This document shows, in pieces, positions 17,080 to 25,982 of a stretch of 63,159 bases of DNA. Made by a program: the position numbers and the translations under genes. Position 1 is the first letter of the stretch. Every line of letters begins with the position of its first letter. The DNA is from JAGVVZ01 sp964372465. GTDB lineage: Archaea > Aenigmatarchaeota > Aenigmatarchaeia > CG10238-14. Below the pieces are notes generated by a model that made no database searches, had not been told where the DNA came from, and saw nothing but the letters and a program-made list of their open reading frames with translations. Location: NCBI GenBank assembly GCA_964372465.1, contig CAYJRA010000003.1:1-63159 (forward strand), written 5' to 3'.

Positions 17080-18195
17080 ATGGGTTTTAAAATGAGAATC
17101 GCTTTAGTATCATCCCATCCGGTAAATGTACCTGGTGGCGTGCAAGAACATGTCAAGGGGTTGTACAAATATTTGAAAAAGAGAGGGCATTATGTTAAAA
17201 TAATTTCACCGAATACCGGCTTAGAAAAAAACAAAGGAGATATAATCTATTTGGGTATTGCATTGCCAATCCCCTCCAACGAAAGCACTTCCCATGTAAG
17301 CTATTGCATTGATCAAAGTAGTATTGAAAAAGTGATGAAAAAAGAAAAATTCGATATTATACACATTCACAATTTAGCCATGTTTCTAGGCTCCCAGATA
17401 TTAGATTTTTCTGCTGCAAAAAACATATTCACAATCCATACATTACCAGAAGCGAGCTACTTATTAAAAACTTTCTCTATTTTCTTTGACATTTTATTCA
17501 GTAGCAAACAAACCAAAATAAATAAGATAATTCTCGTATCTAAACCCATTTTGAAATATCTACCAAAAGGACTTAATTCGAAAATTAGAGTTATACCTAA
17601 CGGTATTGACTTGGAAAGGTTCAGGCCAGATATTAAAAAATTAAAGATTTTCAATGATGATAAAATCAACATACTTTTTGTAGGAAGATTGGACAAAAGA
17701 AAAGGAACTATATATTTAATTCAGAGTTTTGAAAAACTGAAAAGAAAACACAATAATATCAGATTAATAATCGCCGGCAATGGCCCATTACTAGATGAAT
17801 GCAAATCATACGTAGAATCAAACAATATACAAGATGTTCATTTTGAAGGTAGAGTATCGGATATAATGCTACCAAGATACTATTCTACAAGTGATATATT
17901 TTGTTCTCCTGCAACACATGGAGAAAGTTTTGGGATAGTACTATTGGAAGCCATGGCTTGTGGAAAACCTATTGTAGCATTCGCAAATACCGGATATAAA
18001 GGAGTACTCAAAGGAGAAGGTGCTAAATTTTTAGTAAAACCCATGAATGTAAACGAATTAACAAAAAAATTGGAGACATTAATAAAAGATAAGGGACTAA
18101 GGGAAAAAATGGGTAAGTGGGGCCTGAAAGAAGTAAAAAAATATGATTGGAATATTGTAACAGATAAGATAATAAAGACTTATAACGAACCCTAA
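17080..18195 (+). CDS. GT4 family glycosyltransferase (PimA-like)
   Basis: 371 residues. The N-terminal half starts RIALVSSHPVNVPGGVQEHVKGL with the glycine-rich loop of GT4 acceptor domains. The C-terminal half has FVGRLDKRKGTIYLI and the E-x7-E motif in HGESFGIVLLEAMACG. These are retaining enzymes that transfer sugars to lipids such as phosphatidylinositol or to other glycans. The start may be ATG 17080 or the in-frame ATG at 17092. Likely co-transcribed with the hydrolase at 16228. Confidence 0.85.
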   Translation: MGFKMRIALVSSHPVNVPGGVQEHVKGLYKYLKKRGHYVKIISPNTGLEKNKGDIIYLGIALPIPSNESTSHVSYCIDQSSIEKVMKKEKFDIIHIHNLAMFLGSQILDFSAAKNIFTIHTLPEASYLLKTFSIFFDILFSSKQTKINKIILVSKPILKYLPKGLNSKIRVIPNGIDLERFRPDIKKLKIFNDDKINILFVGRLDKRKGTIYLIQSFEKLKRKHNNIRLIIAGNGPLLDECKSYVESNNIQDVHFEGRVSDIMLPRYYSTSDIFCSPATHGESFGIVLLEAMACGKPIVAFANTGYKGVLKGEGAKFLVKPMNVNELTKKLETLIKDKGLREKMGKWGLKEVKKYDWNIVTDKIIKTYNEP

Positions 18196-18235
18196 AAAGA
18201 CGGCTAATTAATTTCTCTCAATAATACCAACAAGC

Positions 18236-18249
18236 GGGGTATTGACCCC
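18236..18249. terminator. Small GC hairpin after the GT4 gene
   Basis: GGGGT-ATTG-ACCCC makes a perfect five-pair stem in an otherwise AT-rich 160-base gap. No long T run follows, so a role as a terminator or RNA processing site is only a guess. Nothing else is seen in this gap. Confidence 0.25.
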
Positions 18250-18356
18250 CCATACTGCAGATAATTAATACCATTACCAGCTAAAATCTTCTATTAGTAG
18301 AGTTAAATCATTCCAGTACAGCAACAAATAAAAGCAATGAAATATAATTATGTTGG

Positions 18357-18632
18357 ATGAGCAAATTGAATGTGATTTATTTTTTCAGCAACAACTCCGG
18401 ACCGTGCAGATTACAGAACGAGTTCATTTCTAACTTGGAAAAATTTTTCAGAGATATTAATTTCAAAAGAATTGATGTGGATGCTGACAAAGCTATGCCA
18501 ATAAAATATCAGATCAACGAAATACCCAGCATTGTGATTGAAAATAACGGGAGTATTAAAGAAAAATTTTCTGGGCTGACGCAAGAACTATTTTTGAAAA
18601 GGGCAATAGAGAGAATGCTAAATGGATTGTAA
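18357..18632 (+). CDS. Thioredoxin-fold protein with single active-site Cys (SGPC)
   Basis: 91 residues. The strand-helix start NVIYFFSNNSGPCRLQNEF is the thioredoxin active-site region with Ser replacing the first Cys of CGPC, and EIPSIVIENNG supplies the cis-proline loop. The sequence contains only one Cys, so it cannot do ordinary dithiol exchange; it may act as a monothiol reductase, a binding protein or a chaperone. It sits 44 bases before the Hef-type helicase and may share its transcript. Confidence 0.75.
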   Translation: MSKLNVIYFFSNNSGPCRLQNEFISNLEKFFRDINFKRIDVDADKAMPIKYQINEIPSIVIENNGSIKEKFSGLTQELFLKRAIERMLNGL

Positions 18633-18676
18633 GTGAATCCATAAACCTAAATTTGTAGACTAGCATATCTCTAATA

Positions 18677-20218
18677 ATGAAAAAATTACAATTCTTGAAT
18701 TATGAAAAGTTCTCACCTAGATTATACCAAGAACTCATAGCCGCTACAGCTGTCAAAAAGAATACGCTTTGCATATTACCAACGGGTTTAGGTAAGACAT
18801 ATATCGCTCTGCTGGTTTCTGCCTATAAATTAGAAGAATCTACCAATGGCAAAATTCTTATGGTCGCGCCAACACGCCCTTTGGTAAATCAACATTTGGA
18901 AACATTCAAAAAAAACATGATTTTGGATCAAGAGAAGATTATTGCATTGACTGGAAAAATCCATGCGAACGACAGAAGGATACTTTATGAAAGGGGCCTG
19001 ATCTTTTTTGCAACCCCGCAGATAATAAGGAATGATGTTGATAATAAGATATTGGATCTGGGAAAATTTTCATTGCTGATAATAGATGAGTGCCACAGAT
19101 CTGTGAAACAGTATGCATACACAGAAGTTGTTGAAAGGTATTTAAAATCTGCCTCCCATCCGCTGATTCTGGGATTGACTGCTTCTCCCGGCGGGATGAA
19201 AGACAAGATTGATGAAGTAAAGAAAAATCTAAAAATAGAGGCTGTAGAAATAAGAACGGAAAAGGATGAGGATGTTAAACCATACGTTAAGGAGACGAAA
19301 GTTGAGAGGGTGTATGTAGAGTTTCCTGAAGAATTCCAAAATATAAGCAAACTACTGAAAGAGGAATATGAAGAAAATATTTCTGCGTTGATTCGAGCAA
19401 AATTATTGCAATATACAAGAGTGCCGAAAAGGGAACTGCTTGATTTGCAGATGCAGCTAGGAAAGATGTATAACGATACCAAAGATTTTGCTGTTGCCCG
19501 CATGCTTGTAGTCTGTGCCAAGGCTATAAAAATAGAGCATGCGATAGGACTGCTGGAAACGCAGGGGATAGTGCAGTTAAACAAATATTTTTCAGAAATG
19601 GAAAAAAACAAGAGTTCCGCCAACAGGCAATTGCTAAGCAATCCCAGAATACTAGAAGCCATTAGGCTGACAAAGGAACTTTACGCAAGAGGAGTGGAAC
19701 ACCCAAAGATGGGAAAATTAATGGAAATGGTGAAAAATGAGATATCTGAGAAGAAAAATACAAAAATCATCATTTTCGCAAATTACAGAGACACGGTTGA
19801 AAGGATTGTTAAGTTGCTTAAAGCCAGAGGTATAGAAGCCAGGGAATTCATAGGCCAAGCTAAGAAAAGTGGCAAAGGCCTGTCGCAAAAAGAACAAATT
19901 CAGCTATTAAACGAATTTGGTTATGAAATATTCAATGTACTTGTATGTACGAGCATCGGGGAGGAAGGACTGTCCGTTCCTGCAGTGGATATAGTAATAT
20001 TTTACGAGCCCGTACCAAGCGAGATAAGAACTATCCAAAGAAGAGGAAGAACTGGCAGAACTGAAAGCGGAAGGGTTATATTCTTGATTACGAAAGGAAC
20101 GAGAGATGAAAGCTACTATTGGACGGCTTATCATAAAGAGAAACGAATGAAAAGTATAATAGATACCATGAAAGAAACAAATACAGAGAAAAAGACCATT
20201 TCTGACTGGTTTAAATAG
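18677..20218 (+). CDS. hef: Hef-type superfamily 2 helicase (FANCM/Hef helicase module, no nuclease)
   Basis: 513 residues. Walker A is LPTGLGKT (34-41), motif Ia APTRPLVNQH, motif II DECH (137-140), motif III LTASPGG, and motif VI QRRGRTGR. An inserted helical region between the RecA-like domains (~210-340) fits the Hef/FANCM thumb-like insert. Hef remodels stalled replication forks. In many euryarchaea one chain carries helicase and XPF-type nuclease; here the protein stops after the helicase, and the nuclease is a separate gene at 20754. The normal stop and well-formed C terminus suggest a stable split. Confidence 0.9.
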   Translation: MKKLQFLNYEKFSPRLYQELIAATAVKKNTLCILPTGLGKTYIALLVSAYKLEESTNGKILMVAPTRPLVNQHLETFKKNMILDQEKIIALTGKIHANDRRILYERGLIFFATPQIIRNDVDNKILDLGKFSLLIIDECHRSVKQYAYTEVVERYLKSASHPLILGLTASPGGMKDKIDEVKKNLKIEAVEIRTEKDEDVKPYVKETKVERVYVEFPEEFQNISKLLKEEYEENISALIRAKLLQYTRVPKRELLDLQMQLGKMYNDTKDFAVARMLVVCAKAIKIEHAIGLLETQGIVQLNKYFSEMEKNKSSANRQLLSNPRILEAIRLTKELYARGVEHPKMGKLMEMVKNEISEKKNTKIIIFANYRDTVERIVKLLKARGIEAREFIGQAKKSGKGLSQKEQIQLLNEFGYEIFNVLVCTSIGEEGLSVPAVDIVIFYEPVPSEIRTIQRRGRTGRTESGRVIFLITKGTRDESYYWTAYHKEKRMKSIIDTMKETNTEKKTISDWFK

Positions 20219-20310
20219 GGTTTTTAATGGTTATTATTTATCACTTATTAGTTACTATAGAATAGAAATGCTTATATATAAATAATTTTATACTACTTTA
20301 AAGTGATTAT

Positions 20311-20718
20311 ATGATGGCACCGCCACCACAAACAAATTGGCCTTTAACACTTGGTGGAGTATTCGGAATTCCTCTGATTGGTGGTTTATTATATTTAGCT
20401 GCAGAAGCTGCAGAACAGTTCATTGGTGCGCGTGGTATAACGAAATACGCAATAGATGCAGCGCAAACCTTTATACCGCCATTGGTGATGGCAGCAACTG
20501 CAGAAAGATTAGCAGCACAAAATGGTGTGCAGAGGAGTGCGGTGAGGGTGTTTACTTATCCTATAGCTGTGGCTATTGCTGCTGCTTCGGGTTATGATAT
20601 GGCTGCAAGCATGACAAACTGGTATTCAACTACACCAGACGGATATAGATTTTCTACGGGTATAGGAGGGGTTTTAGGTTTTTGTAGTGGTTTATATAGG
20701 TCATTCACAAGAAGATAA
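20311..20718 (+). CDS. Small membrane protein between split Hef genes
   Basis: 135 residues with three or four hydrophobic segments rich in Ala and Gly (LTLGGVFGIPLIGGLLYLAAEAAEQF, FTYPIAVAIAAASGY, GIGGVLGFCSGLY). It has its own strong TATA box (CTTATATATAAATAATTT, about 20271) and a near-leaderless start. Codon use is richer in GCA/GGT than its neighbours. Its presence separates the helicase from the nuclease. No family recognised; real but unassigned. Confidence 0.7.
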   Translation: MMAPPPQTNWPLTLGGVFGIPLIGGLLYLAAEAAEQFIGARGITKYAIDAAQTFIPPLVMAATAERLAAQNGVQRSAVRVFTYPIAVAIAAASGYDMAASMTNWYSTTPDGYRFSTGIGGVLGFCSGLYRSFTRR

Positions 20719-20753
20719 ATTTTTATTTTTCTTAAAATTCAATTTCTATTATA

Positions 20754-21422
20754 ATGCAAGGTATTCTAAAACCAGAAGATAGAGCGGCTGTGATTATTGA
20801 TGACAGAGAGAGATCTAGCCTCATATCAGATCTGCTGAAAAAATTGAATGTCATCTTGAATTGGCAAAGATTGGAAGTAGGTGATTTCATCCTTTCTGAC
20901 AGATGCTGCATCGAGAGGAAAACGTTCGATGATTTCGCAGCCTCAATTGCCGATGGCAGATTATTCAAGCAACTGGAAGAATTGAAAAGGAATTTTGAGA
21001 GACCTATGCTCATACTCGAGGGACGCGCACTGAAAAGAAATGTAAGTGAAAACGCGGTAAAGGCTGCCATGGCTGCGACGATGCTGCAATATGATATTCC
21101 AATTTTAATGACAGGAGATGTCAACGAGACTGCTAAAATCATTTACTGGCTCGCAAAAAAAGAGCAGATAGACAACAAGCGTGTAATAGGCATCAAAGGC
21201 AAAAAAAAGCCGAAAGAAATAAATTTATTGCAGGAGCATGCGATTGCAAGCCTGCCCGGCATCTCTGCAGTGCTTTCAAAAAGGATATTGAATGAATTTA
21301 AAAGTGTTAAAAACTTTCTTAATAGCAAGGAAGATGATATTGCAAAGATCAAAGGCGTTGGAAGGAAACAGGCAAAAAAATTATGGAAAATAATAAATGA
21401 AAAATATGATGGTGATAAATGA
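20754..21422 (+). CDS. XPF/ERCC4-type nuclease with helix-hairpin-helix (Hef nuclease module)
   Basis: 222 residues. The ERCC4 nuclease core is complete: IIDDRERSSL, VGDFILSD and the catalytic ERKTFDD (54-60, the family's GDx(n)ERKx3D motif). Residues ~160-220 hold two helix-hairpin-helix repeats (LPGISAVLSKRILNEF and IKGVGRKQAKKLWK) that bind branched DNA. It would cut 3'-flap or fork structures, working with the helicase at 18677. The stop overlaps the start of the DUF460 gene by four bases, so translation is coupled. Confidence 0.92.
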   Translation: MQGILKPEDRAAVIIDDRERSSLISDLLKKLNVILNWQRLEVGDFILSDRCCIERKTFDDFAASIADGRLFKQLEELKRNFERPMLILEGRALKRNVSENAVKAAMAATMLQYDIPILMTGDVNETAKIIYWLAKKEQIDNKRVIGIKGKKKPKEINLLQEHAIASLPGISAVLSKRILNEFKSVKNFLNSKEDDIAKIKGVGRKQAKKLWKIINEKYDGDK

Positions 21423-22510
21423 AGAAACCATTAATAGTTGGATTTGATCCGGGCACCACTGCTGCCCTGGCAATAATTGATACTGAAGGGCAACTGCTTT
21501 TTCTTACAAGTAAAAAAGAGATGAGCAAAAAAGAGATCTTAAAGAACATAACAGCACGAGGCAAACCAATCATTGTATGTGCTGATAGAAATCCGTTGCC
21601 CCATAATGTTGAAAAATTGGCAAGCTCCTTCGGATGCAAAGTCTTTTATCCAATCACTTCATTGAGCGGCTCGGAGAAGATAAAGCTGATTGAAGATTTC
21701 TCTGATAAGATAAAAAACGATCATGAGAGAGATGCATTGGCATCTGCATTAAAGGCTTACAAGCATTATATTTCCCTCTTCTACAAAGCCAGAATGGAAC
21801 TTGAAAAAAAAGAGCTGACAAAAATCTATTCTGATGTGCTTGAAAAGCTGATAACAAAAGAGGCTGAAAATATAGAAGATGCGATAGAATTGTCCATAGA
21901 GAAGCCGAAAGAGGTGAAGACGGAATTTCCAAAGATCATTATCAAAGACGCACCCAGGGATGTTAAATTGATTGAAGAAGAACTGAAGAGGAAGGAAAGG
22001 GATGTTGATATACTCAAAAAATACAATGAAAATCTGAGAGAAAGGGTTGATTATTATGAAAAAGAATTAAAAAGAGATGATGAAAAATCAAACTCGGGCG
22101 ACAGACTGAGGACTGATTTAAAAAACAAAGACGACATAATCAAGCTCCTGCATGAATACAGAAAGATGGAAAAGAAGAGGCTGATTCCTGTCATCGAAAT
22201 TAAAAACATACGGGCAGATTTAATAGAAAGCCTCGATAGAACAATAGATTTGACCGATAGGGTGATCTATGCTAAAGAAACAGAGAATGCGAGAATCCTG
22301 AATGATTATAATATCCGAGCGCTGATAACAAGCCAGGAAAATATTCCACAAAATATCAATTTCCCAGTAATAGATGCTAAAGATATTTCCATCCAAGAAG
22401 TAAATGATTATAAAGCAGTTGATGAAAAACATCTAGAAGAAAGTATTGCTAAAAGAAAAAAGATCGGGATTGTGAAATGGCTGGAAACGTACAAAAAAAG
22501 AAAAATTTAG
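21419..22510 (+). CDS. DUF460 protein: RNase H-fold domain with coiled coil
   Basis: 363 residues. The start KPLIVGFDPGTTAALAIID has the first acidic strand of RNase H/RuvC folds, and SDKIKNDHERDALASALKAY has the late acidic residues. A charged coiled coil covers ~175-250, followed by a small C-terminal domain. COG2433/DUF460 proteins are archaeal and uncharacterised, predicted nucleases or nucleic-acid binding proteins. This one is shorter than the usual ~600-residue form. Coupled to the XPF-type nuclease gene, so a role in repair is plausible. Confidence 0.8.
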   Translation: MKKPLIVGFDPGTTAALAIIDTEGQLLFLTSKKEMSKKEILKNITARGKPIIVCADRNPLPHNVEKLASSFGCKVFYPITSLSGSEKIKLIEDFSDKIKNDHERDALASALKAYKHYISLFYKARMELEKKELTKIYSDVLEKLITKEAENIEDAIELSIEKPKEVKTEFPKIIIKDAPRDVKLIEEELKRKERDVDILKKYNENLRERVDYYEKELKRDDEKSNSGDRLRTDLKNKDDIIKLLHEYRKMEKKRLIPVIEIKNIRADLIESLDRTIDLTDRVIYAKETENARILNDYNIRALITSQENIPQNINFPVIDAKDISIQEVNDYKAVDEKHLEESIAKRKKIGIVKWLETYKKRKI

Positions 22511-22983
22511 TTCAAGCCGCGATTTTTCTTTTAAGGGTCAACATCATGCTAATTCCGTTTTATGTTATCATATACACCAACTTCGCATTTCTTCCGCTGC
22601 AGATAGCCTTTGCCTCCCTCATTGCATGGATGCTTGGATTGTTTGGTTTGCAGACAATGCAGATAGACCAGTTTCTGTATGTAGGCGCAGACAAATTTCC
22701 GATAGACATTTCTTTTGATTGCCTGGGGTGGAAGTCTATTTATTCGCTCTCCGTATTAGTGATAGCCACTCCGGGAGATGCCAAAAGAAAATTAAATTTT
22801 CTTAAAATCTGGGTGCCTGCTTTGTTCGGTATAAACATATTTCGTATAATATCCATTATTTTGTTAGGAAATGTGATTGGCTTCAGATATGTCGAACCTG
22901 TTCACAGTTATGTATGGCAAGTAGGTATAATAGCACTGGTCATAGGCATATGGTATCTCTGGCTAAAGAAAAAGAAGAAGTAA
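22477..22983 (+). CDS. Archaeosortase/exosortase family protein
   Basis: 168 residues with about five membrane helices. The catalytic trio of the family is visible: Cys82 in FDCLGWKS, Arg123 in GINIFRIIS and His143 in EPVHSYVW. The length is that of minimal archaeosortases. These enzymes cut a C-terminal tripartite signal and attach secreted proteins to lipid. It overlaps the DUF460 gene by 34 bases. Possible substrates are the surface proteins at 48602 and 51991, whose tails share a PTG...KFYPR pattern; this link is inference. Confidence 0.85.
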   Translation: MAGNVQKKKNLVQAAIFLLRVNIMLIPFYVIIYTNFAFLPLQIAFASLIAWMLGLFGLQTMQIDQFLYVGADKFPIDISFDCLGWKSIYSLSVLVIATPGDAKRKLNFLKIWVPALFGINIFRIISIILLGNVIGFRYVEPVHSYVWQVGIIALVIGIWYLWLKKKKK

Positions 22984-23025
22984 AGAAATATCTTATAGGC
23001 TGACTAAATTATTTAAAGGTGTAAA

Positions 23026-24501
23026 ATGCCAAACCCGATCATCCGTACAGAAAAAAATGTTGAAAAAATCAAGGACAAAGTCAAGATAATCGAACTGCAG
23101 CTAAGCAAAAGGATATCTGATCTTGAACTGAGCGTGGGCAGGCTTGAAGAGAGATTCAAGGAGATATGGGAACTGATACCTGATCTTAATGATAGAACTG
23201 GAGAGATAGAAGATCTTCTTAACATAGTTAATCTTGGCATCGTGGATTTCAAGAAAAGCATGGAAGAACTGCACCTGCGCGTAGGCAGCATCGAAGAGTT
23301 GCCGAGCAAACTAGACAAAAGCATTCTGGAACAGAACGAGCAGATAAAGGCATTTGCCGCGACCGTGAACAAACTCAACGATGACTTGAAGGCGTTAAGC
23401 GATGCGAAAGAAGGCATATCAATGAAGATTGACAATGCGATAATGCCGACTCTCAATATCGTAAAGGAATCTGGAGAAAAAAACAAGATTTCTATCGACG
23501 AGCTGAAGAAGGAGCTGGAAAACTTTTCCTATCTTGTTAAATCATTTCAGCGGACTATCGAATTATCCGATATAGACAGCGTCATCAAAAGGTTTGATCT
23601 GATTAATTCTAAAATCCTGAATCTTGAAGTTCAGATAGAGTCGCTTAGAGGAAGAGTTCCTGACATGTCAACGATTGACAAGGAAATGGAAATAATGAAG
23701 ACGAAAGTCCAGGAAATGGGAAATGCCGTTATTGATAGGGATACCAGGCTGAAAGAAACAGAGGCTACGGTAAATATAATAAAGAATAAAATCCAGGAAT
23801 TGAAGTTTGTTGACACCATAGATAGATTACGTTCGGAAATCAAGGAGAAGGAAAGGATGGTTCTGATAAACCAGATGAAGATAGACGAGCTTGCTGCAAA
23901 ATTCGAGAAGAATTCAGACGATCTCAGTACGAAGATAGGCTTGATTGAAAATGTGACGAGGAAGGCAAAGCACATAGATCTTATCGAGGCCATAAGCAAG
24001 GACGTGCATGATCAAGTCGCGTATTTGGATGATACTCGATCAAACGTCGAGAAGCTATCAAGCAAGGTGGAGAAGATTTATTTTGATATGACAAGAAAGA
24101 TGAATAATCTTGAAATGCTGGAGTCGGAATTGAAAAAGGTGAAGCTTGCAATATTTGAAATCCAGAAAGCAATGGACGAGCACAGAATATCAGCCGAAGT
24201 AAGCGGGGTTAAGCATGTGGCCAGCTTCAAAGATTCTGAAGAGATAAGAAATGCATTGAATGATTTGAAGAAGAAGATTGATGAATTGCCTGTTACTGAT
24301 TCCAGCAAACTTTCTGTTTTGGAAAATGAAATATCTGCTTTGAAGAAGATGATGATTCCTGCTGTTTACGATGCACCTTCTGTGAATAAAGATGCATCTC
24401 TGACTGGCATGAAAGAGATCATGAATAAATTGGAGATGATTGACAGAAGATTGAATCAGCTGGAAATGAAAAGCAGAGGCAGACCAATTATCCTGGAATA
24501 A
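23026..24501 (+). CDS. Long coiled-coil protein
   Basis: 491 residues, almost all predicted coiled coil, with heptad patterns of Leu/Ile and many Glu/Lys (IIELQLSKRISDLELSVGRLEERFKEI). No membrane segment or enzymatic motif. Archaeal proteins of this kind are often annotated as SMC-like or structural. It follows the archaeosortase by 42 bases and precedes the Yip1 protein; a structural or scaffolding role is likely, no more can be said. Confidence 0.75.
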   Translation: MPNPIIRTEKNVEKIKDKVKIIELQLSKRISDLELSVGRLEERFKEIWELIPDLNDRTGEIEDLLNIVNLGIVDFKKSMEELHLRVGSIEELPSKLDKSILEQNEQIKAFAATVNKLNDDLKALSDAKEGISMKIDNAIMPTLNIVKESGEKNKISIDELKKELENFSYLVKSFQRTIELSDIDSVIKRFDLINSKILNLEVQIESLRGRVPDMSTIDKEMEIMKTKVQEMGNAVIDRDTRLKETEATVNIIKNKIQELKFVDTIDRLRSEIKEKERMVLINQMKIDELAAKFEKNSDDLSTKIGLIENVTRKAKHIDLIEAISKDVHDQVAYLDDTRSNVEKLSSKVEKIYFDMTRKMNNLEMLESELKKVKLAIFEIQKAMDEHRISAEVSGVKHVASFKDSEEIRNALNDLKKKIDELPVTDSSKLSVLENEISALKKMMIPAVYDAPSVNKDASLTGMKEIMNKLEMIDRRLNQLEMKSRGRPIILE

Positions 24502-24551
24502 ATTTTTTTGTTTCATGGTTATTATTTAAATAAAAAAGTCTAATATTATTT

Positions 24552-25121
24552 TTGGATTCAATGCAAAAATTTCTTCAAAAAATACTTGATGTATTAACTA
24601 AACCTGATCTGTTCTTCAAAAAAGCAAAAACTGAGAAGGAAATATCAAAGCCGCTGACTTATGTCGCTGTTCTGCTTTTATTTAATGCCTTAGTTGGTGC
24701 GTTGGCTATTACATTAAATATTGACTTTCCGTTCGCCAGAAACTTAACATATTCTGGCATTGTTTTATTCTATGTTGTTGGTATTGTTATCGCCTTTCTG
24801 GCTTCATGTATTTTCCATTTATTCGCAAAATTATTTGGTGGCAAAGGAAAGTATATTGAAACTCTCAAAGCGTATTGTTACGGATGGACGCCGACGTATC
24901 TTTTTGGATGGGTTCCATACATTGATATTTTGGCAACCATATATGGGATATATCTTTTTGTCAAAGGCATGTCTACGCTTCATAACTATTCTATTAAAAG
25001 GGCGTTTTTGGCTTGGTCAATACCTGTTTTGATATTAGTCGCCATAGCAGTAATATTAGGAGCATTTATAGGTGTTGCAATTGTTTCCTATTTATTGGGT
25101 GCCATATCTGAAAATATTTAG
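24552..25121 (+). CDS. Yip1-domain membrane protein
   Basis: 189 residues with five membrane helices. FLQKILDVLTKPDLFFKKAKTEKEISKPLTYVAVLLLFNALVGAL is the usual opening of archaeal and bacterial YIP1-family proteins, including the Lys-Pro pair before the first helix. TTG 24552 or ATG 24561 may be the start; ATG gives MQKFLQKIL and is preferred in many relatives. The role in archaea is unknown, perhaps membrane organisation. Confidence 0.8.
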   Translation: MDSMQKFLQKILDVLTKPDLFFKKAKTEKEISKPLTYVAVLLLFNALVGALAITLNIDFPFARNLTYSGIVLFYVVGIVIAFLASCIFHLFAKLFGGKGKYIETLKAYCYGWTPTYLFGWVPYIDILATIYGIYLFVKGMSTLHNYSIKRAFLAWSIPVLILVAIAVILGAFIGVAIVSYLLGAISENI

Positions 25122-25182
25122 ATTTCCAAAATGAGATATTTGAGAAATGGAAAATTTTTTGATATTTTTGGTAAAAGATAAG

Positions 25183-25497
25183 TTAGTTCGCGGAAGGTGC
25201 TTTGCTTAAGTAGGCAATCATGGCGTCATATAATATTTTTACATTTCCCTTAAATTCAGAACCTGGAAAGAAATCAACTAACTGGCCACCATGAGCTTGT
25301 CCATTTAACAGGCCGTAAGTAGCTGCAGTTACCATTAAACTCAAACATACATCATCATATGATAAATGGTGGAAATCTCTCTTTTCGTAACCTATCTCTT
25401 TATCTCTATCTGCTCTATCATTAAACCAAGCTGGATTTGTAGATATGCATATCTCTCCTTTATCTCCAACTACCCTGTAAAATATACTTATTGGCAT
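25183..25497 (-). CDS. Small hypothetical protein
   Basis: 104 residues, soluble and acidic. SIFYRVVGDKGEICIST looks like a beta hairpin and VCLSLMVTAATYGLL and ILYDAMIAYLSKA are helices. A GGTG-type ribosome site lies 6-10 bases before ATG 25497, in a context (TTGATAGGGTG) very like that of the next small gene upstream (25639), which supports both as real genes. No family recognised. Confidence 0.55.
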   Translation of the reverse strand: MPISIFYRVVGDKGEICISTNPAWFNDRADRDKEIGYEKRDFHHLSYDDVCLSLMVTAATYGLLNGQAHGGQLVDFFPGSEFKGNVKILYDAMIAYLSKAPSAN

Positions 25498-25638
25498 TTG
25501 AGCACCCTATCAAAACTAATGGAAGATATTAAAGGTTAAATAATTAACTGGGGCATCTTCGCACCCCCATATTAAAATGTGGGTTTTCAATACTGGATAT
25601 AATTCAATGTTTTTATACAGTTTTTCTAGCTGCAAAAG

Positions 25639-25890
25639 TTATCTTCGCAACCCATAATTTGCTCCACCGGGCAAAGAAGAGAATGCAATGCCGTCATATG
25701 TGAAAGTTCTGGATCTATATGGATGATCAAATCTTGAACTTCGTCTTTCAAGAGCATAAATTCTACCAACCGCAACTCCTTGTTGTTTTGCCCTATCCAA
25801 GGCTTGTATATGATTATCTGCGATTATAACTTTAAAATTTCTAGGATTAAAACGACTGCCAGTATAATAATAAATCACCCATTCTGACAT
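25639..25890 (-). CDS. Small hypothetical protein
   Basis: 83 residues, basic. WVIYYYTGSRFNPRNFKVIIADNHIQALDRAKQQGVAVGRIYALER suggests a beta-alpha-beta fold; the C-terminal half is Arg/Gly rich. A ribosome site TTGATAGGTG lies before ATG 25890. Sequence between this gene and 25497 has a GC hairpin (about 25565-25583) that could end this transcript. Confidence 0.55.
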   Translation of the reverse strand: MSEWVIYYYTGSRFNPRNFKVIIADNHIQALDRAKQQGVAVGRIYALERRSSRFDHPYRSRTFTYDGIAFSSLPGGANYGLRR

Positions 25891-25982
25891 TTCCTACACC
25901 TATCAACTATTATTTTAATACAAATAAACTGCAATAAACCTTTTAATAAGTAACGGATGATAATTTTTGTTGTGATGCAAAG

